Source: an uncultured Prevotellaceae bacterium
GTDB lineage: Bacteria; Bacteroidota; Bacteroidia; Bacteroidales; Bacteroidaceae
Assembly: GCA_900315565.1 (NCBI GenBank)
Contig: OMZS01000001.1
Span: forward strand, 176,885-240,884
Direction: 5' to 3'
Length of the DNA: 64,000 nucleotides
Of this stretch, positions 54,569 through 63,694 are shown in pieces. Position 1 is the stretch's first letter; each line of letters starts with the position of its first letter. The position numbers were made by a program, and so were the translations under genes. Below the pieces are notes generated by a model. The model ran no database searches. It was not told where the DNA came from and saw only the letters and a program-made list of their open reading frames with translations.

Positions 54569-54699
54569 GAGTTAGGAGTTAAGAGTTAGAAGTTAGGAGT
54601 TAGGAGTTAGGAGTTAGGAGTTTGAAGTTAGGAGTTAAGAGCAAAAAATAAGGGAGTTAAGAAAAACTCCTAACTCTTAACTTCTAACTCCTAACTCAC
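54556..54699. repeat. GAGTTAG heptamer array between convergent genes
   Basis: About 12 heptamers on the plus strand, then a complementary block (54666-54697), so that the transcript can fold back. It begins inside the permease stop region and ends just before the murI stop. Confidence 0.85.
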
Positions 54700-54700
54700 A

Positions 54701-55534
54701 TCACCCCAGCGTGATATGTTCCACTCTGATTTTTTCGTGAAGGAATATTTGTGCGCACTCGCTGAATCGCTCTTCGCTCTCGGTGGTCAGATAGCGGCAG
54801 GTGCCTTGGCGAGTAATGAGCGATTCTAATTCGGGATGGCGGTGCAGATAGTCTTGCAGACTGTCGGCCACATACTGGCCCTGCGGCACAATGCGGACAC
54901 CCGGAGGCATGTGGCGTACAATAGACGGCATGAGCAGCGGATAATGAGTGCAGCCAAGAATAACGGCATCAATCTGAGGATCGATGCGCATGAGCTGGTC
55001 GATGCGTTTCTGCACAAAATAGTCGGCACCGGGGCTGTCGGCCTCGTTGGCCTCGACGATGGCTGCCCAAAGAGGACAGGCCACGCCACTGACAATGATG
55101 TCGGGATGAAACTTAGCTATCTCCAGACTATAACTCTGGCTGCGAATGGTGCCCTCGGTGGCCAGGATGCCCACGTGGCGCGTCTGAGTCAGGTTGCCGA
55201 TGGCCTCCACCGTAGGCCGGATGATGCCCAGCACACGGCGGCGCGGGTCGAGCTCGGGCAACACGCGCTCCTGAATGGTGCGCAGGGCTTTGGCCGAGGC
55301 GGTGTTGCAACCGAGAATCACCAACTGACAGCCGCGCTCAAACAAACGGAGCACTGCCTGACGCGTGAACTGATAGACCACCTCAAACGAACGGCTGCCG
55401 TAGGGCGCACGTGCATTGTCGCCCAAATACAAATAGTCGTACTGGGGCAACAGCTGGCGGATGCCATGCAGAATGGTGAGACCGCCGTATCCGCTGTCGA
55501 AAACTCCTATGGGGCCTGGTGACTGTGACAGCAT
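54701..55534 (-). CDS. murI: Glutamate racemase
   Basis: Makes D-glutamate for peptidoglycan. 277 residues. The two catalytic cysteines are in LGCNTASAKAL near 76 and LGCTHYPLLMP near 189. The N-terminal signature is PIGVFDSGYGGLTIL. It is the last gene of the minus-strand envelope block; an ATGATAA heptamer array (55556-55606) separates it from the preceding ompH gene. Confidence 0.95.
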   Translation of the reverse strand: MLSQSPGPIGVFDSGYGGLTILHGIRQLLPQYDYLYLGDNARAPYGSRSFEVVYQFTRQAVLRLFERGCQLVILGCNTASAKALRTIQERVLPELDPRRRVLGIIRPTVEAIGNLTQTRHVGILATEGTIRSQSYSLEIAKFHPDIIVSGVACPLWAAIVEANEADSPGADYFVQKRIDQLMRIDPQIDAVILGCTHYPLLMPSIVRHMPPGVRIVPQGQYVADSLQDYLHRHPELESLITRQGTCRYLTTESEERFSECAQIFLHEKIRVEHITLG

Positions 55535-55611
55535 GGTGATAACGTTAACGCTTCGCTAAATGATAAATGATAAATGATAAATAATAAATGATAAATGGTA
55601 AATGACCATTA

Positions 55612-56148
55612 TCAATTGTCAATTGACAACAACCTCGTAATATCTTCTCCCTGCGCAGGGTCAACGAACGGACAGGCATTGTTGTCGGTGTTGAGAATAA
55701 AGGCATATCCTCGCTCTCGGCCTATGGCGTTCAGCTTGTCGGCCAGCAGTTTGTGAAGCGGGGCCATGATGTCGGCCTCGGCATTGGCCAGCAGACGTGT
55801 AGCCTCTTGCTTGAAAGCCAAATTGCGGCTCAGCAGCTCTTGCAGCTCGGCCTGGCGCTTCTGCAGGATGACAGGTGCAAACTCGCGCTGCCCGTCAAGA
55901 AACTCCTCGTACTTCTTGTTAAATTCGTCCTCGGCTCGTTGAGTCTCTGCGTCGTACTGTTTTTTCAGGTCAGAGAGTTTTTTCTGGGCGATGCTATACT
56001 CAGGCAGGGCCTTGAGTGCCGCATCGTAGCTGAAATATCCAAAACGCACCTGGGCAGAAGACTGGAGAACAAAAAAAGTAGCCTGAAGAACCAGCAGTAG
56101 TGCCAGCGTCGTCAGTCGTTGTGCAAGTGTTCGTCTTTCTTTTTTCAT
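55612..56148 (-). CDS. OmpH/Skp family periplasmic chaperone, copy 3
   Basis: 178 residues with a signal peptide (to about 32) and a long coiled-coil arm (LKKQYDAETQRAEDEFNKKYEEF). Holds unfolded outer-membrane proteins in the periplasm. It is the most diverged of three tandem copies and carries a C-terminal extension with cysteine (NNACPFVDPAQGED). Confidence 0.88.
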   Translation of the reverse strand: MKKERRTLAQRLTTLALLLVLQATFFVLQSSAQVRFGYFSYDAALKALPEYSIAQKKLSDLKKQYDAETQRAEDEFNKKYEEFLDGQREFAPVILQKRQAELQELLSRNLAFKQEATRLLANAEADIMAPLHKLLADKLNAIGRERGYAFILNTDNNACPFVDPAQGEDITRLLSIDN

Positions 56149-56222
56149 GTGGGGACAGTTGTTGGGAGTTGAGATTGGGTGTGATGATTGACAGAAGAAA
56201 AAAACAACTACCGGGAGTTAGC

Positions 56223-56268
56223 AAGTAGGAGTCAGGGTTCAGCTGTCTGATACTCCTGACTCCTACTT
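56223..56268. terminator. Hairpin between ompH copies 2 and 3
   Basis: Perfect 14-bp arms (56223-56236 and 56255-56268) made of AGTAGGAGTCAGG-type sequence related to the heptamers; 18-base loop. It could attenuate transcription into copy 3 and murI, which lie downstream on the minus strand. Confidence 0.65.
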
Positions 56269-56292
56269 CTATCTCCTGATTGTTGGGGAAAT

Positions 56293-56796
56293 TTACTTCA
56301 TCTTGTTGAGTTGTGCCTTCACCTCGGCAGTAACGTCCTTGCTCAGAGTGTCGCTGATGTAGGGGATACCAGCCGAAATGTCCATAATATAGACATAGTT
56401 GCCTGCCTTACCCACAGCCTTGATGGCATTAACCAGCTTGGTGGTGATGGGCTGCATCTTCTCTTGCGAAAGTTTAGCCAATTCCTGCTGGCTGTCGTTG
56501 AAGGTCTGCTGCAGTTTCTGCTGCATCTGAGCGAGGCTCTCCTCGGTTTCCTTTTGCTTGGTAGCGTTCATGGTGCTCTGAGTCTTCTGATACTCTTCCA
56601 CCTTGCGCTGGAACTCGTCCTGCATCACCTTCAGCTCGTCTTCTTTCTCTTTCTGCTTGGCATCCACTTCGCCTTTAGCTTTGATAAACTCGGGCATGGC
56701 CTGCATGACAGACTGTGTGTCGAGATGGCCGAACTTCTGCTGTGCGAACAACGAAAGGGGCGCAAACAGCATTAACATTAAAAACAGTTTTTTCAT
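56293..56796 (-). CDS. OmpH/Skp family periplasmic chaperone, copy 2
   Basis: 167 residues; signal peptide MKKLFLMLMLFAPLSLFAQQ, then FGHLDTQSVMQAMPEF and coiled-coil arms rich in Gln/Glu/Lys. The C-terminal YVYIMDISAGIPYISDTL is typical. Same operon as bamA. Confidence 0.92.
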   Translation of the reverse strand: MKKLFLMLMLFAPLSLFAQQKFGHLDTQSVMQAMPEFIKAKGEVDAKQKEKEDELKVMQDEFQRKVEEYQKTQSTMNATKQKETEESLAQMQQKLQQTFNDSQQELAKLSQEKMQPITTKLVNAIKAVGKAGNYVYIMDISAGIPYISDTLSKDVTAEVKAQLNKMK

Positions 56797-56855
56797 TTTC
56801 TTTTCTTCGATTTTATGAATTGATTATTTGTTATGATTATTCTTTCGGGGCGTTC

Positions 56856-57368
56856 TCAGTTAGAGTATCCCATCTTCGAGAGCACCTCGTTGCTGATGTC
56901 AATCTTGGGCGAGCCGAAAATGATGCCGGCATCGCTGGCACGGTCGAGAACCAGGCTGTAGCCGCGCAGGTCGCTGATGTCCTTCACCGTGTTATAGATT
57001 TCGTCCTGAATGGGGGTCATCAGACTCTCGCGCTTCTTGAACAGCTCGCCTTCGGGACCGAAATACTTTTTCTTCAGGTCGCTGGCCTCTTTTTCTTTCT
57101 GCATAATAGCCTCTTGCTTAGCCTTTTTCTGCTCCTGCGAGAGGAACACTACCTCGTTCTGGTAGTTTTTGTAGAGTGTCTGTGCCTCGGTGTTGAGAGC
57201 CTCCACCTCGGCTTGCCATTTTTTCGACACCTGGTTGAGCTGCTCGTTAGCACGCTCGTAGGCGGGAATATTCTTCAGGATGTACTCCATGTCGATGAGT
57301 GCAAATTTCTGTGCGTGGGCCGTGAGTGCCGTAACGGCAAGGATAGCCACCATCATCAATTTTTTCAT
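56856..57368 (-). CDS. OmpH/Skp family periplasmic chaperone, copy 1
   Basis: 170 residues; signal peptide MKKLMMVAILAVTALTAHAQ, FALIDMEYILKNIPAYE and a coiled-coil arm. It is the copy nearest to bamA, the usual position of skp, and is separated from it by about 140 bases. Confidence 0.93.
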   Translation of the reverse strand: MKKLMMVAILAVTALTAHAQKFALIDMEYILKNIPAYERANEQLNQVSKKWQAEVEALNTEAQTLYKNYQNEVVFLSQEQKKAKQEAIMQKEKEASDLKKKYFGPEGELFKKRESLMTPIQDEIYNTVKDISDLRGYSLVLDRASDAGIIFGSPKIDISNEVLSKMGYSN

Positions 57369-57509
57369 AGGCTTTGTAAAAGAACTTTGGTTTAACGTTA
57401 TATATGACGAACAAGAGCACGTAAATGTTAATCTCGCATCGCCATTTTAATGATTTTTTTTACATTTTTGTCCACTTAATGCCGAATTGTCAAGTAAGGC
57501 TGGTGGCTT

Positions 57510-60176
57510 TTAGAACTCCTGACCAAGGACGAAGTGGAACTGACTGCCACCTTTCTTGCCAAACACCTTGTCGAAACCGTAGGCCCAGTCGATACCCATA
57601 AGACCCACCATAGGCAGGAAAATACGCACACCCACACCGGCCGAACGCTTCATGTCGAACGGGTTGAAGTTCTTGGTTTCGGTCCACGCGTTACCAGCCT
57701 CAACAAATCCGAGTCCGAAGATGGTGGTGTTGCCCAGCATGAACGGGTAGCGCAGCTCCAGCGTGAATCGGTCGTAAGCGTAGCCCGACGAGCCATAAGG
57801 CGTGAGCGAGCCGTTTTCGTAGCCTCGCAGTCCGATGGTTTCTTCGGCATAGCCCGTAGAATAGCCACTCATGCCGTCGCCACCCACATAGAATGTTTCG
57901 AAAGGCGACTTCTTATGCTTGTTGAACGAACCGAGCAGACCCAGCTCCACGCGGGTCATCAGCACGAAGCACTTCTGGCCGCCGCTAAGGGCAGTGAAGG
58001 TGCGGGCCTTGAACTTCCACTTGTGATACTCAATCCAGCGGTATTTCTCTTGCAGCTCGTCAACATAAGTGGGCGACTGATAGTTGAGGGCCAGCCCCGA
58101 ATAGTCTTTTCCGTCCCACTTCGACCAAGGCGGCGTGACCGTCACCGAAGCCATGAACTCGGAACCCTTTCGGGGGAACAGCGGGTTGTCGGTTGACTGT
58201 CGCGAAAGCGTCAGACTCAGGTTGAGGTTGTTGCTCGCACCGTTGGTAATGAGGAAGTATCGCCAGTTTTTCAGCACATAACGCTGGTAGGCCAACTGCA
58301 GCGAGAGCTGGAAATAGTCATCGGGCCAGCGCAGACGTTTGCCCCATCCCAGCGACACACCGATGAGCTTCACAAACTTGTCGGGGTCGTAGTAGCTCTC
58401 GTAGTTGTTGTAACCATAGTAGCCATAAGAGCCCATACCATACATATAATTATAGTAATTGTTCTGCCAGGCACTGTTGTAATAAGTGCTCGACACGTCG
58501 CTCTGCTTGCTGTAGTAAGCACCGATGCTGAACTGAATGGGGCGCTTGCCTCCAAACCAGCCGGTGGAGTAAGATATGCTGGTGTTGTTGTAGTATCGTC
58601 CGTTGGTCTGGTAGCCAATGTTGAGCACCTCGCCGTCGCCCTGTGGCATAATGCCACGGTGGAGCTTGTTCTTGCCCAGCAGGTTGGCCATGGAGAAGTT
58701 GTTCAGCTTGAGTCCGATGCGGCCAATGACGCCCGTTTGTCCCCAACCCAGCGAGAACTCAATCTGGTCGTTCGACTTTTGTTCCAGGTTCCAGTCAACA
58801 TTCACGGTTCCGTCGTCGTAGTTGGGCTTAACGTCGGGAGCAATTTTCTCGGGGTCGAAGTGACCCATGGATGCCAGGTCGCGGGCTGTACGCGTAATGG
58901 CTTCTTTAGAGAAGAGGTCGCCCGGCTTGGTGCGCAGCTCGCGGCGCACCACGTTTTCGTACAGGCGGTCGTTACCGTTGATGCGCACATGGCTCAGGTA
59001 AGCCTGCTGGTTTTCAACAATTCGCATTTCCAGGTCGATGGAGTCGCCCACAATGTTCACCTCGGTAGGCTCAACGCTCGAGAACACGTATCCGTTGTTG
59101 TAATAGATGTTACCCACGGCATCCTCGTCGCCATCCGAGCGCACGCGCTTGTTGATTTGCTTCTGGTTGTAAACCTCGCCTTTCTTCATGCCGAGCACCT
59201 GGTTGAGATAGTCGGTGGGATAAACCGTGTTGCCCACCCAGGTGATGTTGCGCAGGTAGTAGCGCTTGCCCTCATCTACCCTGACGGCAATGTTGACGTG
59301 CTTATCGTCGAAGTTCCACACGCTGTCCTCAACAATGGTGGCATCGCGATAGCCATACTCGTTGTACTTCTCAATGAGGCTTTGCTTGTCTTTCTTCCAG
59401 CGCTCGGGGGTGAATTTCTTCGACTTCAGGAAGTTGGCAAACTTGCCGGCCTCGTGGGTCTTGGCAAAGGCACCCTTCTTGAACAGGCCACCCTTGATTT
59501 TCGAGGCCGAAAGGGCCTCGTTGCCGTAAATCCAGATGTAGCGCACCTTCATCTTCTCTTTCTTATCGACAATCACGTCGAGAATCACCTGGTTCTTGCC
59601 CGTCACGTCGTCGCGCTGCACAATGTCGATGTCGGCGTTCTTAAAGCCTTTGTCATCGAAATATTTCTTGGCCAGTATCTTGGCACGGTCGATGATGTTG
59701 GGGTGCAGGCTCATGCCTTTCACCATGCCCAGCTTCTCTTCCATGTCCTCGCGTTCCGACTTCTTCAGGCCAATATAGTTGATGGCCGACACCTTGGGAC
59801 GCGTGGCCAAGTAGATGTGCAGATAGACTTTGTCACCCACGAGCGAATCGACGGCCACCGACACTTTGGAGAACAAACCGTGTTTCCAATACCGCTTTAC
59901 GGCATCGGTGACGGCAGTGCCCGGAATTTCGATGGGGTCGCCCACGCTGAGTTTCGATATGCCGGTGAGCATGTAGTCCTCGTAACCTTCCACTCCCGAC
60001 ACGGCAATGCCGGCGAGCGTTCCTGAGATAGGTGTTCCGGCATAGGATATTTCGGGGTTGACGATTTTCTCCTGTGCCTGCGCTTGTGTTGTGAACAACG
60101 AGCAGTGCGCCGCCAGCACTGCCATGAGCAGGCAGACGCGCAACGTCGTTTTCACCTTATTATATATTATATTCAT
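57510..60176 (-). CDS. bamA: Outer membrane protein assembly factor BamA
   Basis: 888 residues. A signal peptide (to about 34) is followed by five POTRA repeats (about 40-440) and a 16-strand barrel. Several long loops are Tyr/Asn/Gly-rich (e.g. SAWQNNYYNYMYGMGSYGYY near 575-595), and the protein ends GGSQFHFVLGQEF with an aromatic terminal residue. It inserts barrel proteins into the outer membrane. The Tyr-rich loop is probably surface-exposed. Confidence 0.95.
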   Translation of the reverse strand: MNIIYNKVKTTLRVCLLMAVLAAHCSLFTTQAQAQEKIVNPEISYAGTPISGTLAGIAVSGVEGYEDYMLTGISKLSVGDPIEIPGTAVTDAVKRYWKHGLFSKVSVAVDSLVGDKVYLHIYLATRPKVSAINYIGLKKSEREDMEEKLGMVKGMSLHPNIIDRAKILAKKYFDDKGFKNADIDIVQRDDVTGKNQVILDVIVDKKEKMKVRYIWIYGNEALSASKIKGGLFKKGAFAKTHEAGKFANFLKSKKFTPERWKKDKQSLIEKYNEYGYRDATIVEDSVWNFDDKHVNIAVRVDEGKRYYLRNITWVGNTVYPTDYLNQVLGMKKGEVYNQKQINKRVRSDGDEDAVGNIYYNNGYVFSSVEPTEVNIVGDSIDLEMRIVENQQAYLSHVRINGNDRLYENVVRRELRTKPGDLFSKEAITRTARDLASMGHFDPEKIAPDVKPNYDDGTVNVDWNLEQKSNDQIEFSLGWGQTGVIGRIGLKLNNFSMANLLGKNKLHRGIMPQGDGEVLNIGYQTNGRYYNNTSISYSTGWFGGKRPIQFSIGAYYSKQSDVSSTYYNSAWQNNYYNYMYGMGSYGYYGYNNYESYYDPDKFVKLIGVSLGWGKRLRWPDDYFQLSLQLAYQRYVLKNWRYFLITNGASNNLNLSLTLSRQSTDNPLFPRKGSEFMASVTVTPPWSKWDGKDYSGLALNYQSPTYVDELQEKYRWIEYHKWKFKARTFTALSGGQKCFVLMTRVELGLLGSFNKHKKSPFETFYVGGDGMSGYSTGYAEETIGLRGYENGSLTPYGSSGYAYDRFTLELRYPFMLGNTTIFGLGFVEAGNAWTETKNFNPFDMKRSAGVGVRIFLPMVGLMGIDWAYGFDKVFGKKGGSQFHFVLGQEF

Positions 60177-60244
60177 CGTTCAAACAGTATTTTCACTACT
60201 TTCTTCTCCCTTCGTCGCCTCTTCCTCGCGAGTTTGCTCCTCTC

Positions 60245-60988
60245 CTACTCCGTTTCCTCACCGCTCACTTGCTGCTCGGTTTTTCCGAAGCGGCGCTGGC
60301 GGCTCTGATAGCTGGCAATGGCCTTGTGAAGGTCGGCCTCGCCGAAGTCGGGCCAGTAGGTGTCGCAGAAGTAAAGCTCACTGTAGGCTATCTGCCAAAG
60401 CAGATAGTTGCTCACGCGCAGCTCGCCTCCCGTGCGGATGAGCAGGTCGGGGTCGGGCATGAAACGTGTCTGCAGGTGCTGGCTGATGGTGTCCTCGGTG
60501 ATGCTCTCCACGTCGGCATTGCCGTCGGCGCGCATTTCAGCCACGATGCCTTTCACAGCCTCGGTTATCTCCCAGCGGCTGGAGTAGCTCAGTGCCACCA
60601 CCACCGTCATGCGTGTGAACGAGGCCGTGTGGTCAACCAGTTGCTGCACGGCTGCTCTGACATCGGCCGGCAGACGGTCCATGTCGCCAATAACACAGAA
60701 CCGGACATTGTTCTTGACAAAAATCTCCTCTTCCAGCGAGCTGAGCACCAGCCCCATCAGAGCCGACACCTCGTCGGCCGGACGATTCCAGTTTTCGGTG
60801 GAGAACGTGTAGAGCGTCAGGTATTTCACACCCAGTTTCACACACTCGGTGGTGATGCGGCGCACCGTTTCCACACCGGCCTTATGGCCAACGGTGCGTT
60901 TCTCGTTGCGCTCCATGGCCCATCTGCCGTTACCGTCCATGATAATGGCAATGTGCTCGGGCATTCGTTGCTTATCCAGTTCTGTCAT
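60245..60988 (-). CDS. uppS: Isoprenyl transferase (undecaprenyl diphosphate synthase)
   Basis: Makes the C55 lipid carrier for wall and surface glycan synthesis. 247 residues. [15 protein letters not shown] near 12-27 holds the catalytic Asp, and [25 protein letters not shown] near 200 is the second signature. It lies upstream of bamA in the same direction (68-base gap). Confidence 0.95.
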   Translation of the reverse strand: MTELDKQRMPEHIAIIMDGNGRWAMERNEKRTVGHKAGVETVRRITTECVKLGVKYLTLYTFSTENWNRPADEVSALMGLVLSSLEEEIFVKNNVRFCVIGDMDRLPADVRAAVQQLVDHTASFTRMTVVVALSYSSRWEITEAVKGIVAEMRADGNADVESITEDTISQHLQTRFMPDPDLLIRTGGELRVSNYLLWQIAYSELYFCDTYWPDFGEADLHKAIASYQSRQRRFGKTEQQVSGEETE

Positions 60989-61057
60989 ATCTTGGTTTCT
61001 TTATTTCTTAGAATTGTGCCTCCCACTCCTAACTCCTAACTCTTAACTCCAAGCTCC

Positions 61058-61792
61058 TCACTCGTCCTGATTGTGACAGGTGACGCACTTGGGCGAAAAG
61101 CTGTAGGTGAGCGTCAGTTGCAAGGCTGTGTAGCCGTCTTTGTTCTTAAAGGCTCCCGAACTCGGAATGAGGTAAGGGTCAACCACGCCGTCGAGCTTGT
61201 CGCTCAGCGTAAAGTGTGCCGCCCACTCGAGGCCAAGGTTCAGCCGGTCGCCAATTTTTGCCTTCACGCCCACGCCTATGGGGAAGTTGGCCGCCACCAT
61301 GCTTTTGGTATCGCCAGTGACGAGGGTGCCGCCTACGCCCAAAAACACGAAAGGCACCACGCGCTTGGCTCCACGATAGTCGTGGCCGGTGCCGTAGGGC
61401 AGAAAGTTGTATTCGTAGGTGATGCCCAGCTCACCCAGATGGTTGCTAAACGAGTAAGGGTCGTTGGCCATGTCGGGATAGTAGGTTTTCACAGCCGACG
61501 ACTTGCCTTTCAGGATGCCATAGGTGAGATTGGCGCGCAGGGCCATCCACGGACTGATGACGCGGCGCAACAGCAGCGAGCCCATGGGCTGAAGGCTGCC
61601 CGTGATGCTGCCGTTGAGGTCGCCCACGTAGCTGACGGCACCCGCACCCGCACCAAACTCCATACGATACTCCACATCGTCTTGGGCTCGGCTGTCAACA
61701 GGCCACATGCTCACCACGACAAGAGCCGCAACGACTCTCATCATCCATGCGATGCCTGCAGGCTTGTGTGCGTCGGTTATCACTACCTTCAT
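61058..61792 (-). CDS. DUF6089 family outer-membrane beta-barrel protein
   Basis: 244 residues; signal peptide (MMRVVAALVVVSMWPVDSRAQ, beginning at codon 17, so the true start may be 61744) and a porin-like barrel starting YRMEFGAGAGAVSYVGDLNG. The C-terminal strand is followed by PKCVTCHNQDE with a CxxC. DUF6089 proteins sit next to uppS and bamA in many Bacteroidales; function unknown. Confidence 0.82.
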   Translation of the reverse strand: MKVVITDAHKPAGIAWMMRVVAALVVVSMWPVDSRAQDDVEYRMEFGAGAGAVSYVGDLNGSITGSLQPMGSLLLRRVISPWMALRANLTYGILKGKSSAVKTYYPDMANDPYSFSNHLGELGITYEYNFLPYGTGHDYRGAKRVVPFVFLGVGGTLVTGDTKSMVAANFPIGVGVKAKIGDRLNLGLEWAAHFTLSDKLDGVVDPYLIPSSGAFKNKDGYTALQLTLTYSFSPKCVTCHNQDE

Positions 61793-61819
61793 CCTTCGTC
61801 ACTCATGCTTCGTCTGGTG

Positions 61820-63205
61820 CTACTTCTTCAGACTGCCCAGACGGCCACAATACACCATTCCCGTAGAACCGCTGACAATCCACAGGTGGTTGTCGGCATC
61901 AACAGTCATGCCAAACACACCTGCGCAACTGAAATTGGCAGGCAGACTGAAACGGCTGTCTTGCAGCCAGTTGATGCCACCGTCGCGGCTGGCATAGAAC
62001 TGCGTGAACCCTGTTTCTTTGCATCCGCCAAAGCCTTTGCCACCGAGAGCCAGCACGGCATCGGCGTAGCGCACCACCTTCAGTCCCTGCAAACGCGGCA
62101 ACAGATAGACGCCACTCGCGGGAGCGATGTAGTTCCAGTCGGTAGCCTGCCCCTCGTCGATGATTTTGCACCACACTTGGGCCGTTGCACCTATGGCATC
62201 GTCCTCCAGGCTGCGGTTGCCCACCAGCAGCAACTGCCGGACGTCGGTATTGGTGCGCAAGGCCCAACAAGCACTGCTCACATCTTGTGTGGGCAGCAGC
62301 GCAAGGTCAGCGTCGAGCGTCTCGGCAGCCCATGTCAGGCCTTTGTCGTCCGAAACAGCCATAGCACCGTCGGCAGCCAGGCCGTAGAGCCGGCTGTCTG
62401 AAGCGGCCAGTAGCCGCAGGGGCACCATAGCCCCTTCGACGGGGGTAAGGCTTCCGTCGGCCTTCAGACACTTCAGCTGTGCGCCGTCAACCATCAGCAC
62501 ATCGTCGCCCAGGGCCACCGCATTGTCGGCCACCTCGGCACCGAGCATCGCATTCGACAACGACCAGTCACCACCATCGGTGCTCGTCATCAGCTGAGTG
62601 GTGTTTCCGTCGGAACCCAGCAACACCAGCCGTTTGCCGGCGGCCAGCAGACGCATGGAGACGAAACTCCGCAGCTGGGCGGCCAGGGCGGTTGGCATGA
62701 GTTTTTCGGTCCAAAGCACCTTTTCGGCACTCTCCTGATGCACATTCACGCGCACCGTGTAGTCGCGCGTGGCTGTGCCGTCGTTAGAAACCACCCGCAG
62801 CACGCGAGGCTGACTGAAGTCGAGCGAGTCGCTGGTGTTGAAGAATTTCAGCGTATCGTTGTCGATATTCTTGAGCACCACCACACCGCTGTTTTTCGAT
62901 GTAATTGTGCATAGCAGGTGAGCCGCGTCGGAGCCGTAAGGCAGCGAGTCGGGATTGTAGATCTCGAATTTCTTTTGGTCGATGTAAAACTTATAGGCAC
63001 TGCCCGCAAAAGTGGTCTTATACACGCTGTCCTCGCCCGACTTCGATTTGGTGTGCAAATAGCGGTTCACCGTGCCAAGCGAAAACGAGGTGATGGCCGT
63101 GTCGTCGTAGTATTTCACATCGCTGTCGCTGTCCGACTTCAGACACGATGTGTACATACACAGGGCAGCCACCATGAGGGCAAAAGGCAATAATATCCTT
63201 TTCAT
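61820..63205 (-). CDS. DUF6242 domain-containing lipoprotein
   Basis: 461 residues, lipobox Cys21 (MYTSC). A beta-rich N-terminal domain (TAITSFSLGTVNRYL) is followed by a probable propeller (repeated blades such as VLLGSDGNTTQLMTSTDGGDWSLS and DGGINWLQDSRFSLP resemble sialidase/BNR-type repeats). It is the first gene of the envelope block; the box at 63232-63239 would drive it. The start at 63205 gives the lipoprotein signal; the longer frame adds residues from the promoter region. Confidence 0.8.
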   Translation of the reverse strand: MKRILLPFALMVAALCMYTSCLKSDSDSDVKYYDDTAITSFSLGTVNRYLHTKSKSGEDSVYKTTFAGSAYKFYIDQKKFEIYNPDSLPYGSDAAHLLCTITSKNSGVVVLKNIDNDTLKFFNTSDSLDFSQPRVLRVVSNDGTATRDYTVRVNVHQESAEKVLWTEKLMPTALAAQLRSFVSMRLLAAGKRLVLLGSDGNTTQLMTSTDGGDWSLSNAMLGAEVADNAVALGDDVLMVDGAQLKCLKADGSLTPVEGAMVPLRLLAASDSRLYGLAADGAMAVSDDKGLTWAAETLDADLALLPTQDVSSACWALRTNTDVRQLLLVGNRSLEDDAIGATAQVWCKIIDEGQATDWNYIAPASGVYLLPRLQGLKVVRYADAVLALGGKGFGGCKETGFTQFYASRDGGINWLQDSRFSLPANFSCAGVFGMTVDADNHLWIVSGSTGMVYCGRLGSLKK

Positions 63206-63231
63206 TCCTTTGATTATATGATTTTTGACTG

Positions 63232-63239
63232 CAAAAGTA
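63232..63239 (-). promoter_or_regulatory. Promoter -7 box of the DUF6242-to-murI block
   Basis: Reads TACTTTTG on the minus strand, about 26 bases before the DUF6242 ATG. Confidence 0.6.
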
Positions 63240-63329
63240 ATCAGAATTCCGCAAATACACGCGCTTTTACACATTTTATTATGAAATTATGGTGGAAAAC
63301 GCCCGTTTTTTAAGTTCTATTAAAATAAA

Positions 63330-63358
63330 ATGCCAGCATGAATCGCTCATGCCGGCAT
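63330..63358 (-). terminator. Terminator after the small membrane peptide gene
   Basis: 12-bp stem (63330-63341 / 63347-63358). On the minus strand its one irregular pair becomes a G-U wobble, and TTTTATTTTAATAG follows. The orientation therefore suits the minus-strand small ORF. Confidence 0.8.
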
Positions 63359-63369
63359 CTGCTAAAATG

Positions 63370-63468
63370 TTAACGCACATTGGATTTCACAAGAGTGATG
63401 ACACTCAGAACGGTCATCACCATCGCTATGGCCAATATTGCGGACGTTTCTGAATCTAATAACATCAT
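63370..63468 (-). CDS. Small single-helix membrane peptide, 32 residues
   Basis: Reads MMLLDSETSAILAIAMVMTV then LSVITLVKSNVR and a TAA stop: one hydrophobic helix (about 10-27) with an acidic start and a basic end, which would put the N-terminus outside by the positive-inside rule. It is followed within 12 bases by a minus-strand terminator. A weak promoter box (63489-63496, TAGTTTTG) and a better one further upstream (63695-63702, TACCTTTG) point at it. No homologue recognised. Type I toxin or small regulatory membrane protein are possibilities only. Confidence 0.55.
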   Translation of the reverse strand: MMLLDSETSAILAIAMVMTVLSVITLVKSNVR

Positions 63469-63488
63469 CTTTTACCTTAAAAAACTAT

Positions 63489-63496
63489 CAAAACTA
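63489..63496 (-). promoter_or_regulatory. Weak proximal promoter box before the small peptide
   Basis: Reads TAGTTTTG on the minus strand, about 20 bases before the first ATG; no -33 partner is visible. Confidence 0.35.
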
Positions 63497-63561
63497 CTAA
63501 CCTATGAAAACTTTCCTATATCTTGAAGCGTTCTCACGAACGCCGTGTATAGCTTCTAAGC

Positions 63562-63665
63562 TTTTGTGAACATATTGTGCACGGATGTCACCCGTTGGCG
63601 GTTTTGTGAACATATTGTGCACGGATGTCGCCAGTTGGCGGTTTTGTGAACATATTGTGCACGAG
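63562..63665. repeat. 40-bp tandem repeat with GTGCAC dyads
   Basis: Units start at 63561, 63601 and 63641 (the last partial). Each carries GTGAACATATTGTGCAC, an imperfect dyad similar to the perfect dyad at 26962-26978. Between dyads lie short inverted motifs such as CGCCAGTTGGCG. Confidence 0.88.
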
Positions 63666-63694
63666 CGCTGTGCAGTTGTTCCTTATTTCTGGTG

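Noticed and set aside
63561-63665. Possible CRISPR array
   Set aside because: The whole 40-bp unit is repeated with only a few differing bases; there are no unique spacers and no cas genes.
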